64,000 bases of DNA from G020353115 sp964640125 (lineage in GTDB: Bacteria > Bacteroidota > Bacteroidia > Bacteroidales > VadinHA17). The notes beneath the pieces are model-generated. The model searched no databases. It was not told the origin of the DNA and was given only the letters and a program-made list of their open reading frames with translations. Each line of letters starts with the position of its first letter. The stretch's first letter is position 1. Shown in pieces: positions 1-8,755 of this stretch. Location of the stretch: positions 20,583 through 84,582 of the forward strand of contig CAZXGG010000005.1 of assembly GCA_964640125.1 (NCBI GenBank). Reading direction: 5' to 3'. A program made the translations under genes and the position numbers.

Positions 1-365
1 GTATCACCAACGCCGCTGCCCAGGAATTCCGGAGTGGTAATTTCCGAATCGATATAGATCTGCAAAAAATTCTGTGGTTTAATGGTAACCAGACCACTTG
101 CAATTTCTGAAATGAGTGAATCCGAATAGGTAAAATGGATAAGGAATTCATCGTCAACAAATGTATATCCCTCCGTATCATATTCTTCAATGATCTCATC
201 GAGTGACAAATTCGCCTGTATAACAGGTCCCATGAAATTCGGAGACCATTCGACTTCGTCGGCAAGTTTATCCATGTCATAATTCTTCACACAGGAAATG
301 GGTATAAAAAAGATTAGAAGAGCGACCAGAATGACTGGAATGTATGGCTTTTTCATCTGTTTCAT
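1..365 (-). CDS. Putative lipoprotein, 3' end missing (runs off the left edge)
   Basis: The reverse strand is open from ATG at 365 (a second ATG lies at 356) to the window edge, giving about 121 residues without a stop. The N-terminus has lysines, a hydrophobic stretch (PVILVALLIFFIPISC) and a cysteine, so it looks like a lipoprotein signal with the lipidated Cys near residue 23. The mature part is acidic and begins CVKNYDMDKLADEVEWSPN, a style common in uncharacterised Bacteroidota lipoproteins. It lies 23 bp downstream of the 923-residue gene on the same strand, so the two are probably one transcript. I recognise no domain in the visible part. That it is a real gene is well supported by the signal sequence and the open frame; the function is unknown. 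Confidence 0.7.
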   Translation of the reverse strand, partial: MKQMKKPYIPVILVALLIFFIPISCVKNYDMDKLADEVEWSPNFMGPVIQANLSLDEIIEEYDTEGYTFVDDEFLIHFTYSDSLISEIASGLVTIKPQNFLQIYIDSEITTPEFLGSGVGD

Positions 366-388
366 CGTCAGTTACTATTAAAGATTAT

Positions 389-3160
389 TTATTGTACGGA
401 ATAGTTGTACAAAAAGTTATCCTCATTGCCTACGATCAGGTTAAATGTACTTCCGGATGATTTAAATCTGCCAATGGAGAAGAGGGTGCTCCCGGTTAAA
501 GGGAAGCCAGTATAGAGTTCACCATCGTTGTTAATCAGGTAAATCCGGTTTCCCTGACGGGAGACTATCCCGATTTTTTTGTTGGTCGTGGAAAAGGTAT
601 AACACACCGGTTTCAAATCAATATCTTCATCAAAATCATATGAAAACATTTTGGACCTGTTTTGTGAGAACACCTCCAGGCGTCCCTGATCCAGAAAGAC
701 CAGATCATTGGATCCGTCACCATCCATATCCTCCAGATCGAAAAAGTGATCTGCTGAATATTCTTTGATCTTCAGGGTTTCTATTCGTCCGGAAAAGGAG
801 ATGAAGTGAACTGTTCCTGCAGTATCGGTTATCGCCATTCTGGGGTTGCTGCTACCTGGCGGATAGTCAAGACAAATGTTATTCCTTTTCGATTTTGGGA
901 TCACCTGATTTAGTTTTTCTCGTGTATTCCCTCTCCGGTCCACGATATAGATCTTCAACTGATCAGCAAAAACAATATAATCCCTGTTGCTGATCCTGAA
1001 ATGTTGAATTTCAGAGGTTACTTTGCTTTCTGTACCCTTAAACGACCATCCCTTAACAATATTCCCCTCCTTTGAATAGACATATACATTTTGATCTTCA
1101 CCGGCTACAAAGATGCGATAATCTCTGGACTTATCATAATCGAAGACCGATATTGGATTGGTGGCTTTTGCCCGGAGATTAACCGGATACCGTTCCACGT
1201 AATTGCCATTGCGGTCAATCAGATGGATCTTGCTTCGGGTATTGAACAGCAGTTGCAACTTGTTGTTTTTGTAATAATCGATCTGATACACATTCCCTAT
1301 GATTTTTTCGCTTATCGGCACTTTCCAGAGGACCCTTCCTGCGGAATTGATCAGATAAATGTTGTTCCGGTTATCCTGAATAAAAATCTCATTATCGTGT
1401 GTGTAATGATTCTCTACAAATTGTGGTTTAAATGATATGCTTGTATCCAGAAGGCTTTCCCAGACCGTTAATGCCTCCTCTTTGAAGAGGGGTTGAAATT
1501 TTACGAAAACATTATTATATGCCATGGAATGATCGACTGAAAACTGTATGCCCAGTCCCTGCAGTTTTCGAAGTGGGGCAACATGTTCCTCGATCCCGTC
1601 TGAAAGGGTGGAAGGAATGTAGGGAGACACTACGGTTTGTAATCTGGGAATATCGATATAGAGGTGAAAATTGGACCTGGAAGAGAGGTTTTCAGCAAAC
1701 TCCCTGTATGAAAGGTCGCTCTGAAGTGTTTTTCGGAGAATGTTTTGATGAACCAACCTGGATAAAGTCTGAGCTGAATTGCCAAAAAAGAGGTAATTAT
1801 CAACGAAAGTAAAATGGGTAAATTCGGCCTTTCCAAACAATTTCCCAAACAGCGTTTCCGGTAATGATGGAACAGGAAACTGATAGACAGGGAACTCGGT
1901 CTCTGCATCAATCCTGTAGCGGCTAAAATACCGGGAAAGATTCTGATTCTTCTTCTGGGCATAGCTCCGGATCAGATTTACGAGAGCTTCCTCTGCTTCA
2001 CTCCTGCTTCGCGTTTTGAAAAATAGCAGGCTGTTTTGTGCCCGGGTAAAATTCTTGATATCCATCAGGGCAATGCCCATTTCATCTTCCAGCAATGAAT
2101 AAAACACCTCCTGCACATCCTGGTCAAACAGATCCTGCATCCGTGTTACCTCATTTCGATAGGCGTTTATTTTTCCTGTCTCTTTTAACAATTGTTCGTA
2201 GCGAACCTGAAATTCCTGGAAGTCTGTGATCCCCAAATCGAGAAAAGCAATTGTATTTGCCGGAAGTACCTCTTCAACTTGTAACATAGGCGCAGCCTGG
2301 TTATTCAAAAGATTGAGCCATGAAGTGGTCGAGTCGCTTCCAAATGAAAATCCATTCAGCAGAATATTGTTCTCCTTGATATTGACATCCAGTTCAGCCC
2401 ATTCGCCAACAGAAACGGATTCCTTAACCACGGAACGATATTGGTCATTTAAAAGAAGAGAAAATAAATCCGGTATCCGTTCGAAATTAACATAGAGGTT
2501 GGCATCTACATTTTTACCTGCCGTTCCCGATACTTTCCTGAATCCATAGGAATCGATAATCCGTTCATCCAATTCAATCTGACGCAAGGCACGTTCCAGC
2601 AGTATGGTGGATGAGCTGATTATGAATAACCTGTTGGAAACCGCGTATGAGAAACCGCTATCGCCGTTTCCTTTACCTGCGCCAATTTGAAAGATTTTTA
2701 TCCGGTTGTACTCTTTCTGCGTAATGGATCTGTCCCCAATCAGATCGCCGACCAGATCCTGGATCTGCTTGTCATTTATCCCCTGCGGAATTTTTATTAT
2801 CCAGATCAAACCAACTTTGTTTTTCCCGGTCTGATGTGCTGAGACATAAAGAGAATTCCGTTGAATGAGTTCTTTGCATGTTTGAACATTTTGGATGATT
2901 GAATCCAAAAGGAGCATCTGCCGGTCAATCCGCTCTATTCCCTTGAAATGCATGAGTTCCTTCCAAATCTTATTTTCCTGATTCACTTTGTGAATGAATC
3001 CCTCAAAATCATTCGTTTCAAAAATTAATGCGGCATCCACGGGTACCGCTCTCAAAGCATCCAGGGCAGCATCACCGGATCTGTTCAGTAGAAGGTAACC
3101 AACGATAATGAGTGCTATTACCAGGGCTGAACCGGATACAGCATAGAGCGTTTTAGACAT
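389..3160 (-). CDS. Membrane-anchored protein with C-terminal beta-propeller-like repeats, unknown function
   Basis: This 923-residue protein has one N-terminal membrane helix (about residues 5-25, ALVIALIIVGYLL) and then a long region outside the membrane. Residues about 30-570 resemble the DUF3352-type proteins of Bacteroidota, with repeated small alpha/beta units. From about residue 580 to the end there are recurring blade-like segments (NNIYLINSAGRVLWKVPI, SKIHLIDRNGNYVERYPV, QNVYVYSKEGNIVKGW, NRIYLINNDGELYTGFPL), which suggests a PQQ or FG-GAP style propeller. An acidic DLEDMDGDGSNDLVF segment looks like a calcium-binding FG-GAP loop. The gene is divergent from the cyanophycinase-like gene and precedes a partial lipoprotein gene on the same strand. 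Domain reading is by eye; an envelope-facing binding or scaffold role is inference only. Confidence 0.75.
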   Translation of the reverse strand: MSKTLYAVSGSALVIALIIVGYLLLNRSGDAALDALRAVPVDAALIFETNDFEGFIHKVNQENKIWKELMHFKGIERIDRQMLLLDSIIQNVQTCKELIQRNSLYVSAHQTGKNKVGLIWIIKIPQGINDKQIQDLVGDLIGDRSITQKEYNRIKIFQIGAGKGNGDSGFSYAVSNRLFIISSSTILLERALRQIELDERIIDSYGFRKVSGTAGKNVDANLYVNFERIPDLFSLLLNDQYRSVVKESVSVGEWAELDVNIKENNILLNGFSFGSDSTTSWLNLLNNQAAPMLQVEEVLPANTIAFLDLGITDFQEFQVRYEQLLKETGKINAYRNEVTRMQDLFDQDVQEVFYSLLEDEMGIALMDIKNFTRAQNSLLFFKTRSRSEAEEALVNLIRSYAQKKNQNLSRYFSRYRIDAETEFPVYQFPVPSLPETLFGKLFGKAEFTHFTFVDNYLFFGNSAQTLSRLVHQNILRKTLQSDLSYREFAENLSSRSNFHLYIDIPRLQTVVSPYIPSTLSDGIEEHVAPLRKLQGLGIQFSVDHSMAYNNVFVKFQPLFKEEALTVWESLLDTSISFKPQFVENHYTHDNEIFIQDNRNNIYLINSAGRVLWKVPISEKIIGNVYQIDYYKNNKLQLLFNTRSKIHLIDRNGNYVERYPVNLRAKATNPISVFDYDKSRDYRIFVAGEDQNVYVYSKEGNIVKGWSFKGTESKVTSEIQHFRISNRDYIVFADQLKIYIVDRRGNTREKLNQVIPKSKRNNICLDYPPGSSNPRMAITDTAGTVHFISFSGRIETLKIKEYSADHFFDLEDMDGDGSNDLVFLDQGRLEVFSQNRSKMFSYDFDEDIDLKPVCYTFSTTNKKIGIVSRQGNRIYLINNDGELYTGFPLTGSTLFSIGRFKSSGSTFNLIVGNEDNFLYNYSVQ

Positions 3161-3282
3161 GACAGATAGTAAAAATGTAGTACATCACCAAATGTAAAAA
3201 AATAATTTCATACCTGAAAAGAAACAAAAATTAAGGTATTTTTAAAGTCAGTATATTCATATTCCTGATAACCTTTACGATC

Positions 3283-4203
3283 ATGCACAGCATCATTCTA
3301 AAATCAACCCTTCTACTACTTTGGTTACAGTTAACAAACCACCAATGTGTTGGCAATCGATTTACCAGTGGAGGCTTTGAGGAAGATACCCTTATCGGAC
3401 CTTCTGAAGGAGCACTGGTGATTGTTGGTGGGGCTATGAAGGATTCTACCATTACCCTGACATTTATTGAATTGGCAGGAGGAATGGATGCCCCGATGGT
3501 TGTAATACCTACAGCCAGCGGACAGGAGGATCCTGACCCTGAAAGGGTAACTCGCTTTCTTACACGCCTGGGTGCAACCAATGTCAGGATGGTTCATACG
3601 ACAGATCCCACTATGGCTGACACAGAAGAATTCGTAAAACCGATCAGGGAAGCCCGTGGAGTCTGGTTTGGCGGTGGCAGACAATGGAGAATTGTGGATG
3701 CCTACGGAGGAACACTCGCTGAAACAGAATTCCGAAAGGTGCTTGAGCGCGGGGGTGTGATCGGAGGAAGCTCTGCCGGTGCAACCATTCAGGGAAGCTA
3801 TCTGGCAAGGGGTGATACCAAAGCAAACACCATCATGATGGGGGATCATGAAAGAGGATTTAACTACCTGAAAAAATCAGCCATTGATCAGCACCTGTTA
3901 AAACGAAACCGTCAATTCGATCTGATCGAAATCATTGAGGCTCATCCCGATCTGCTGGGAATCGGTTTGGACGAAAACACAGCCATTGTGGTACAGGGAA
4001 ACACCATGGAAGTCATCGGACAAAGCTACGTTGCCATATTCGATTATACCCTCTGGGAACAAAATCTTAGGGATGACACAGACCCATTGTTAGAAAATGG
4101 GTGTAAATTCTTCCTGCTTGCACCCGGTGATAAATACGATCTCTACCGCAGGAAGGCAATCCATCTGGTTGGCACTGATCGGGGGGTTCCTGCCAGGGAA
4201 TAG
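3283..4203 (+). CDS. Cyanophycinase-like secreted serine peptidase (family S51)
   Basis: The 306-residue product matches the S51/cyanophycinase pattern: an opening GALVIVGGAM strand, a VVIPTASG segment, GVWFGGGRQWRIVDA, and the nucleophile motif GGSSAGA with Ser164. It ends with an extended beta region typical of cyanophycinases. Known enzymes of the family cleave beta-Asp-Arg dipeptides from cyanophycin or related isoaspartyl peptides. The N-terminus (MHSIILKSTLLLLWLQLTN) looks like a signal peptide, so the enzyme probably acts in the periplasm or outside. No cyanophycin synthetase is in the window, so it may scavenge external polymer or isoaspartyl peptides; that is inference. It is transcribed divergently from the propeller protein and convergently to the S9 peptidase, with 26 bp between the stops. 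Confidence 0.85.
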   Translation: MHSIILKSTLLLLWLQLTNHQCVGNRFTSGGFEEDTLIGPSEGALVIVGGAMKDSTITLTFIELAGGMDAPMVVIPTASGQEDPDPERVTRFLTRLGATNVRMVHTTDPTMADTEEFVKPIREARGVWFGGGRQWRIVDAYGGTLAETEFRKVLERGGVIGGSSAGATIQGSYLARGDTKANTIMMGDHERGFNYLKKSAIDQHLLKRNRQFDLIEIIEAHPDLLGIGLDENTAIVVQGNTMEVIGQSYVAIFDYTLWEQNLRDDTDPLLENGCKFFLLAPGDKYDLYRRKAIHLVGTDRGVPARE

Positions 4204-4229
4204 TAGGTTTTAACCTGTTAACCATTAAC

Positions 4230-6188
4230 TTACCTTATCGTTTCCAGAAATTCGAACCAGGTTTTATACCTGTTTTTCTGGTTTTCCAATCCCTTTATTC
4301 CATGTCCCTGCCCTTCATATTCGACCAACTTAAATTCCTTGCCATATTTGGCCAGACTGTCAGCCATCTGCCGGCTACCCTCAATCGGTACCCTGCTGTC
4401 GTTTGTCCCATGAGTGAGCAACAGCTTGCCCTTCGATTTATCTGCATGATACAGTGGTGATCTGTCATTCAATTTTTCAACTTCAGTCTCCGGATCTCCG
4501 GCTTCCAAAACAACCCAATCCGGGATATTGCAATGTTCATAAAAATGGATGATGTCTGAAAATCCGGCATGGCTGATTCCAAAACCCCAATCGAAATGTG
4601 CTTTATTGCCGTTTATTTCACCGGGGAAAGTCAGAAGCCTCATGGTAGCATATCCTCCATGGCTGGCTCCGAAAACACCGATTCGTGAAGGAGGGATTCC
4701 AAGCCTCTTCGAGATATATTGCCCTGCACAAATGATATCAATGATTTCATTCCCGCCAAGGTCTTTATCATTCAGGGAGGAAAACTCCCTTCCAAAACCA
4801 TCACATCCCCTGGGCGAAGGACTCAAAACGTATATGCCAGCCTCTGCCAGGATCTGGATCTGTGTACTGAAATGGTTTCCTCCTCCATAAAACGACTCGA
4901 TCATGACCATTGCTTCTTCTTCCGGCAGGGGATTTTCCGGTGTATATAAAAAAGCATGCAGCATCCTGGTTCCCCCTGTGTCCGGATCGGTGTCAAAAGT
5001 TGGGTAATCTATTTTTTCTACCGTTGCATGGGTTATCTTGTTCCTGTACTCTTCCGGAAGTTCGAGAACCGGTGTAAAATTGAATCGGTTGGGAGTCACC
5101 TCCAGTTCATCAATCCTGAAAAACTGACTGGCCGAAGTACCGGAAACAAGCAGCCTGTTCTCCTCGGAATCATACATGCCAAGATGCCTGTCAATCTTTT
5201 GCTGATTGACAATCGTTCCCGTTTCCGGTTCAATCAGAAACATCTCATTCTCAATCGGATTACTGACGACAGCAAAAATGTATTTTTTCCCTTCTATGGT
5301 TATCATTTCATAAGAGGTTAGATCCATGCTGAAGTCGGTAAGTACTTTCGACTCCATTGTCCTGATATTACATGAATAGAGGTTATAAAATCCGTTTTCA
5401 TTGGAGAAATATATAAATTCCTCATTGTTAAGCCACTCCTTGTATGGGTCAGGAAAATCTCTGGGTATTTCAGAATTTGTAAGCAGTGTCCATTTTCCGG
5501 TATTGAATTCAACATAGACCAGGTTGCCATAGGTCCGGTCAGCATGTTTCAAGACATTACAAACAATTCCTTTCCCTTCCGGCTGCCAGCTGATATCGGT
5601 CCAGGTAAACCGGTACTCCGGATTATCCCGTATGATGGTTTTTTCTTCCATGGTCGTAAGATCAAGTATCCTCAGTTCACCAAGCCTGTTTTCCATATGA
5701 CCCAGCCGGGTAACAAAGGCGATCTTATCCTGGTTCTTGTTCCACCGTGCCCCAAAAATGTAGGGAACGTCAGTGAGCTTTTCTACTGATTTATCTTCAG
5801 GATTTAACCGGTATAAATTGAGTATTTCGTCATTCACCTCATCTCCCACCCAGTAAAGGAAACCATCCGTTTTTCTGAATCTCATTCCCCATGCGTTCCG
5901 TGTCGAAAAGTCTATACCTGATATGATTTCCCCATTTTCCAGGTTGAAATCTCCGTCCAGATCAACCTGTTTTAACATAGTAATGGAATCCTGATGAAAA
6001 TAGTACAGTTTCCCGGCGTCATAATATGGAGAAAAACCACTGTATGGGAATCCTTCAAAATAGGGTGTAAGGTCAATCTCTCTCCCCTTGAACATAACCG
6101 CATTGGCGTTGTCAGTTGGAGCTGAAGTACAGCTGGTTACAAGGACTGCAATGCACAGGACGGTGTTTAATGGCGTGTCTTTTTTCAT
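4230..6188 (-). CDS. S9 (prolyl oligopeptidase) family peptidase, lipoprotein
   Basis: This 652-residue protein has the layout of family S9: an N-terminal TolB/WD40-like propeller (about residues 40-370) followed by an alpha/beta hydrolase domain (about 395-652). The catalytic triad can be read as Ser509 in GASHGG, Asp597 in THGTNDSRVP and His629 in EGQGHG. The N-terminus MKKDTPLNTVLCIAVLVTSC is a lipoprotein signal with the lipobox Cys at residue 20, so the enzyme is anchored in the envelope. Members cleave short peptides, often after proline or of dipeptide type; the exact specificity cannot be read from sequence. The gene stands alone on its strand, convergent with the cyanophycinase-like gene and divergent from the HAD gene. 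Confidence 0.88.
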   Translation of the reverse strand: MKKDTPLNTVLCIAVLVTSCTSAPTDNANAVMFKGREIDLTPYFEGFPYSGFSPYYDAGKLYYFHQDSITMLKQVDLDGDFNLENGEIISGIDFSTRNAWGMRFRKTDGFLYWVGDEVNDEILNLYRLNPEDKSVEKLTDVPYIFGARWNKNQDKIAFVTRLGHMENRLGELRILDLTTMEEKTIIRDNPEYRFTWTDISWQPEGKGIVCNVLKHADRTYGNLVYVEFNTGKWTLLTNSEIPRDFPDPYKEWLNNEEFIYFSNENGFYNLYSCNIRTMESKVLTDFSMDLTSYEMITIEGKKYIFAVVSNPIENEMFLIEPETGTIVNQQKIDRHLGMYDSEENRLLVSGTSASQFFRIDELEVTPNRFNFTPVLELPEEYRNKITHATVEKIDYPTFDTDPDTGGTRMLHAFLYTPENPLPEEEAMVMIESFYGGGNHFSTQIQILAEAGIYVLSPSPRGCDGFGREFSSLNDKDLGGNEIIDIICAGQYISKRLGIPPSRIGVFGASHGGYATMRLLTFPGEINGNKAHFDWGFGISHAGFSDIIHFYEHCNIPDWVVLEAGDPETEVEKLNDRSPLYHADKSKGKLLLTHGTNDSRVPIEGSRQMADSLAKYGKEFKLVEYEGQGHGIKGLENQKNRYKTWFEFLETIR

Positions 6189-6353
6189 TTCTGTAAGGTC
6201 TTGTATTATCTTTTTTAAATCTACTAAATATTTCTAAGATTAAAGTTCCTTTTTCTACCTTTAACCCGTTCAACAGGACCCATGACCGATCATAGCAACG
6301 ATACCAAAACGCATCCAACCAACAAAAAGCAGAACACCATAAGAAAAGCAACG

Positions 6354-6992
6354 ATGGAAAATTTCAAATCCATTATCTGGGACTGGAACGGTACACTGCT
6401 GGACGATGTGGATATATGCATAGAATCCATCAATTTCTCTCTTGGTAAAAGGGATCTGCCACTGCTTACAAAGAAAAAATACCAGGAGATCTTTACCTTT
6501 CCCGTGGTTGAATACTATGAGAAAGCCGGATTTGATTTTTCAAAAAACTCGTTTAATGAATTGTCGCATGAATTCATAGGACACTATCTCGAGAAACTGA
6601 AGGGGGCAAATCTCCATCAGGATGTGGAGGATATCCTCTTTGAATTTGATAAAAAGGGGTACCGTCAATTCATTCTCTCCGCGATGGAACAGACAACCCT
6701 GGTGGATTCAGTCAGGCGCTTCAACATTGAGAAGTATTTCAGTAAAATCCAGGGAACCGGCGACATCTATGCTTACGGTAAACTGCACAATGCAAAAATC
6801 CTGATGGAAACATCCGGGCAGGATCCTGCCACCACCTGCCTGATCGGTGATACCCTTCACGACCTTGAAGTAGCAAAACAGCTCAAATGCCATTGCCTGT
6901 TAATATCCTCCGGACATCAGTCTCACGCACGGCTCAAAAAAAAATACCACCGGGTGGCACATTCGATTAAAGAGGTGTTCGCCTTTTGCTAA
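6354..6992 (+). CDS. HAD-superfamily phosphatase (phosphoglycolate phosphatase-like)
   Basis: I start the protein at ATG 6354 (MENFKSIIWDWNGTLLDD, 212 residues); an in-frame ATG 72 bp upstream would add a hydrophilic tail unlike the family. Motif I is IIWDWNGT, motif II is near FILSA, and motif III/IV is CLIGDTLHDLEVAKQ, so the fold and magnesium site are those of HAD hydrolases with a small helical cap. Motif I is D-W-N rather than the usual D-x-D: the second acid that normally serves as general acid/base is Asn12. This DWNGT variant is known in a subset of phosphatase-like HAD proteins. The substrate is unknown; 2-phosphoglycolate or a sugar phosphate are the usual guesses. It is followed by a long 3' region with a terminator at 7141-7173. 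Confidence 0.85.
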   Translation: MENFKSIIWDWNGTLLDDVDICIESINFSLGKRDLPLLTKKKYQEIFTFPVVEYYEKAGFDFSKNSFNELSHEFIGHYLEKLKGANLHQDVEDILFEFDKKGYRQFILSAMEQTTLVDSVRRFNIEKYFSKIQGTGDIYAYGKLHNAKILMETSGQDPATTCLIGDTLHDLEVAKQLKCHCLLISSGHQSHARLKKKYHRVAHSIKEVFAFC

Positions 6993-7140
6993 TCGCTTTC
7001 AGGTAAGTGATACTACACTCTATCCGGGAAACCAGAATAATAATTTGTGCGGAAATTACACCCAATGATTTTTGGCACCAATTTTGTACAACTATTTACA
7101 ACAGGCAATCTTAACATATACTTGAAGAATTTTTCAGGGC

Positions 7141-7173
7141 AGCCAGGTGAATAACCTGGCTTTATTTTTTTAT
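7141..7173 (+). terminator. Intrinsic terminator (rightward)
   Basis: An 8-bp perfect stem AGCCAGGT / ACCTGGCT (7141-7148 and 7154-7161) with a five-base loop is followed by TTATTTTTTTAT on the + strand. It lies just before the convergent trpS stop and about 150 bp after the HAD phosphatase stop, so it most likely ends the rightward HAD transcript. The 6993-7140 stretch shows no gene. Confidence 0.75.
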
Positions 7174-7177
7174 CCGT

Positions 7178-8170
7178 TTAGACAAAGGGTTTGAACCCGA
7201 TGATTTCACGTACTTCCCTGAGTGTTTTTGAGGCACTTTCCCGGGCTTTTTCAGCTCCTTCACGGACTACCCTGGCAAGATAGGATTCGTCTTTGTAGAT
7301 TGCAATGATCTTTTCACGGATGGGTGCAGTAAATGTTATAATGTCTTCAGCTAACTGCTTTTTCATCTCTCCATACTGTATTTCACACCGGTTATATTGA
7401 TCAGTAAAATGGGTCAGTGTATCGGTATCAGAGATGACCTCCATCAGGGTAAAAAGATTCTGTACCGGTTCACTCATTTTCTGGTTCTCTTTTGCAGGTC
7501 CCTTATCGGTAACCGCCTTCATCACCTTTCTTCTGATCGATTCCGGTTCTTCTGCGAGAAAAATCCCATTCCCTTCCGATTTACCCATTTTACCGGTTCC
7601 ATCCAGACCCGGAATTTTTATCAATGCCTCCCCAAAATTATAGGGTGACGGTTCAGGAAAATAATCCACCTTATACATGTGATTAAACCGCTTTGTAAAC
7701 TTTCTTGTCATTTCAAGATTCTGTTCCTGGTCTTTGCCCACAGGCACCTTGGCGGCTTTATGAATAATAATATCTGCAGCCATCAATACTGGATAGGTCA
7801 ATAAACCTGCATTCACATTATCAGGCTGTAACCTGACCTTCTCCTTGAACGTAGTTGTTCGTTCAAGCTCTCCGATGTAGGCAATCATATTCATCAACAA
7901 ATACAATTCTGTAACCTGCGGAAGGTCACTCTGCAGGTATACCGTAGCAATTTCGGGATCAATACCACATGCAAGGTACTCTGACAAGACTTGCCGGACG
8001 TTATCGTGCAGATTTTCAGGTGTGGGATGGGTCGTCAGAGAATGAAAATCTGCAATGAAGAAGAAGCACTGATTTTCCGTCTGCATTTTAACAAAATTTC
8101 GGATCGCTCCAAAGTAATTTCCCAGGTGAAGATTCCCTGTTGATCGTATGCCGCTGACTACAATATCCAT
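7178..8170 (-). CDS. trpS: Tryptophanyl-tRNA synthetase
   Basis: The 330-residue class I synthetase charges tRNA-Trp in the cytoplasm. The HIGH-type motif is HLGN at residues 15-18 and the KMSKS-type motif is KMGKS at 194-198, in GTGKMGKSEGNG. The substrate-site segment GELERTTTFKEK and the MAADIIIHKA helix are also typical of bacterial TrpRS. Length fits the family (about 325-335). The gene is divergent from rbfA, with 142 bp between the two chosen starts, and convergent with the HAD gene. No Trp-responsive leader is visible upstream. Confidence 0.97.
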   Translation of the reverse strand: MDIVVSGIRSTGNLHLGNYFGAIRNFVKMQTENQCFFFIADFHSLTTHPTPENLHDNVRQVLSEYLACGIDPEIATVYLQSDLPQVTELYLLMNMIAYIGELERTTTFKEKVRLQPDNVNAGLLTYPVLMAADIIIHKAAKVPVGKDQEQNLEMTRKFTKRFNHMYKVDYFPEPSPYNFGEALIKIPGLDGTGKMGKSEGNGIFLAEEPESIRRKVMKAVTDKGPAKENQKMSEPVQNLFTLMEVISDTDTLTHFTDQYNRCEIQYGEMKKQLAEDIITFTAPIREKIIAIYKDESYLARVVREGAEKARESASKTLREVREIIGFKPFV

Positions 8171-8312
8171 AAGATGGAAACGTTAGGTTGTATGACCGAT
8201 GTAGAGCTTCCCCTGTATGGGCAGTGCTCATTTCAGTGCAAAGCTAAAAAATTTCTTAAAACCCCCGATAAAGTATTACCTTTACTCCCTCTATCTGATT
8301 TTTATCGTAACC

Positions 8313-8651
8313 ATGGAATCAACGCGGCAAAAAAAGGTAGCCAGGCTCGTACAGAAAGAGTTAGGAAATTATTTTCAACAAGGATCTTCTTCGCTTTCGC
8401 CGGGAAGGATTATCACGGTCACGGTGGTCAGGATCAGCCCCGACCTCTCTCTTGCAAAAGTCTATCTCAGCATTTTCCCGTCGGACAATATAACGAAGGT
8501 TCTTCAAACCATTTTGAATAATCGAAAGGTCATCCGCCATGAACTGGGGAAAAAAATCAGGCATCAACTCCGTGTTGTTCCTGAACTGGCCTTTTTCGTG
8601 GATGACACCCTGGACTATGTTGATAACATTGAAGAATTATTAAAAAAGTAA
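8313..8651 (+). CDS. rbfA: Ribosome-binding factor A
   Basis: I start at ATG 8313 (MESTRQKKVARLVQKELGNYFQQ), giving 112 residues; the frame is open upstream but the extra residues do not resemble RbfA. The KKVARLVQKEL start, the VTVVRISPDLSLAKVYLSIFP strand and the HELGKKIRHQLRVVPELAFFVDDTLD block are characteristic. RbfA binds the 30S subunit and helps late 16S rRNA maturation, especially in the cold. Its usual neighbours (infB, nusA) are absent here, which is normal for Bacteroidota. Divergent from trpS. Confidence 0.92.
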   Translation: MESTRQKKVARLVQKELGNYFQQGSSSLSPGRIITVTVVRISPDLSLAKVYLSIFPSDNITKVLQTILNNRKVIRHELGKKIRHQLRVVPELAFFVDDTLDYVDNIEELLKK

Positions 8652-8710
8652 GAACAAACATCGTAAATAAAATAGATGCGCTAAAAAGCATTTTAATTCA
8701 GCCTTAGCCT

Positions 8711-8744
8711 TCTTCGTCTGCCGAAGCCTTGGCGAAGGCAGAAG
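8711..8744. repeat. GC-rich palindromic element
   Basis: The stretch contains an imperfect palindrome: TCTGCC (8716-8721) pairs with GGCAGA (8737-8742), with an inner GCC/GGC pair around a TT. It resembles the short extragenic palindromes scattered through many Bacteroidota genomes. It lies directly before the methyltransferase gene; reading that frame upstream would put the first nine codons inside the palindrome, which is one reason to prefer the ATG at 8756. Confidence 0.5.
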
Positions 8745-8755
8745 CTTTATTATTC

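Noticed and set aside
3331..3849. 172-codon frame opposite the cyanophycinase-like gene
   Set aside because: Antisense shadow of a gene with intact catalytic motifs.
8174..8521. 115-codon + frame overlapping rbfA in another frame
   Set aside because: rbfA is recognisable; the other frame is hydrophilic and without motif.
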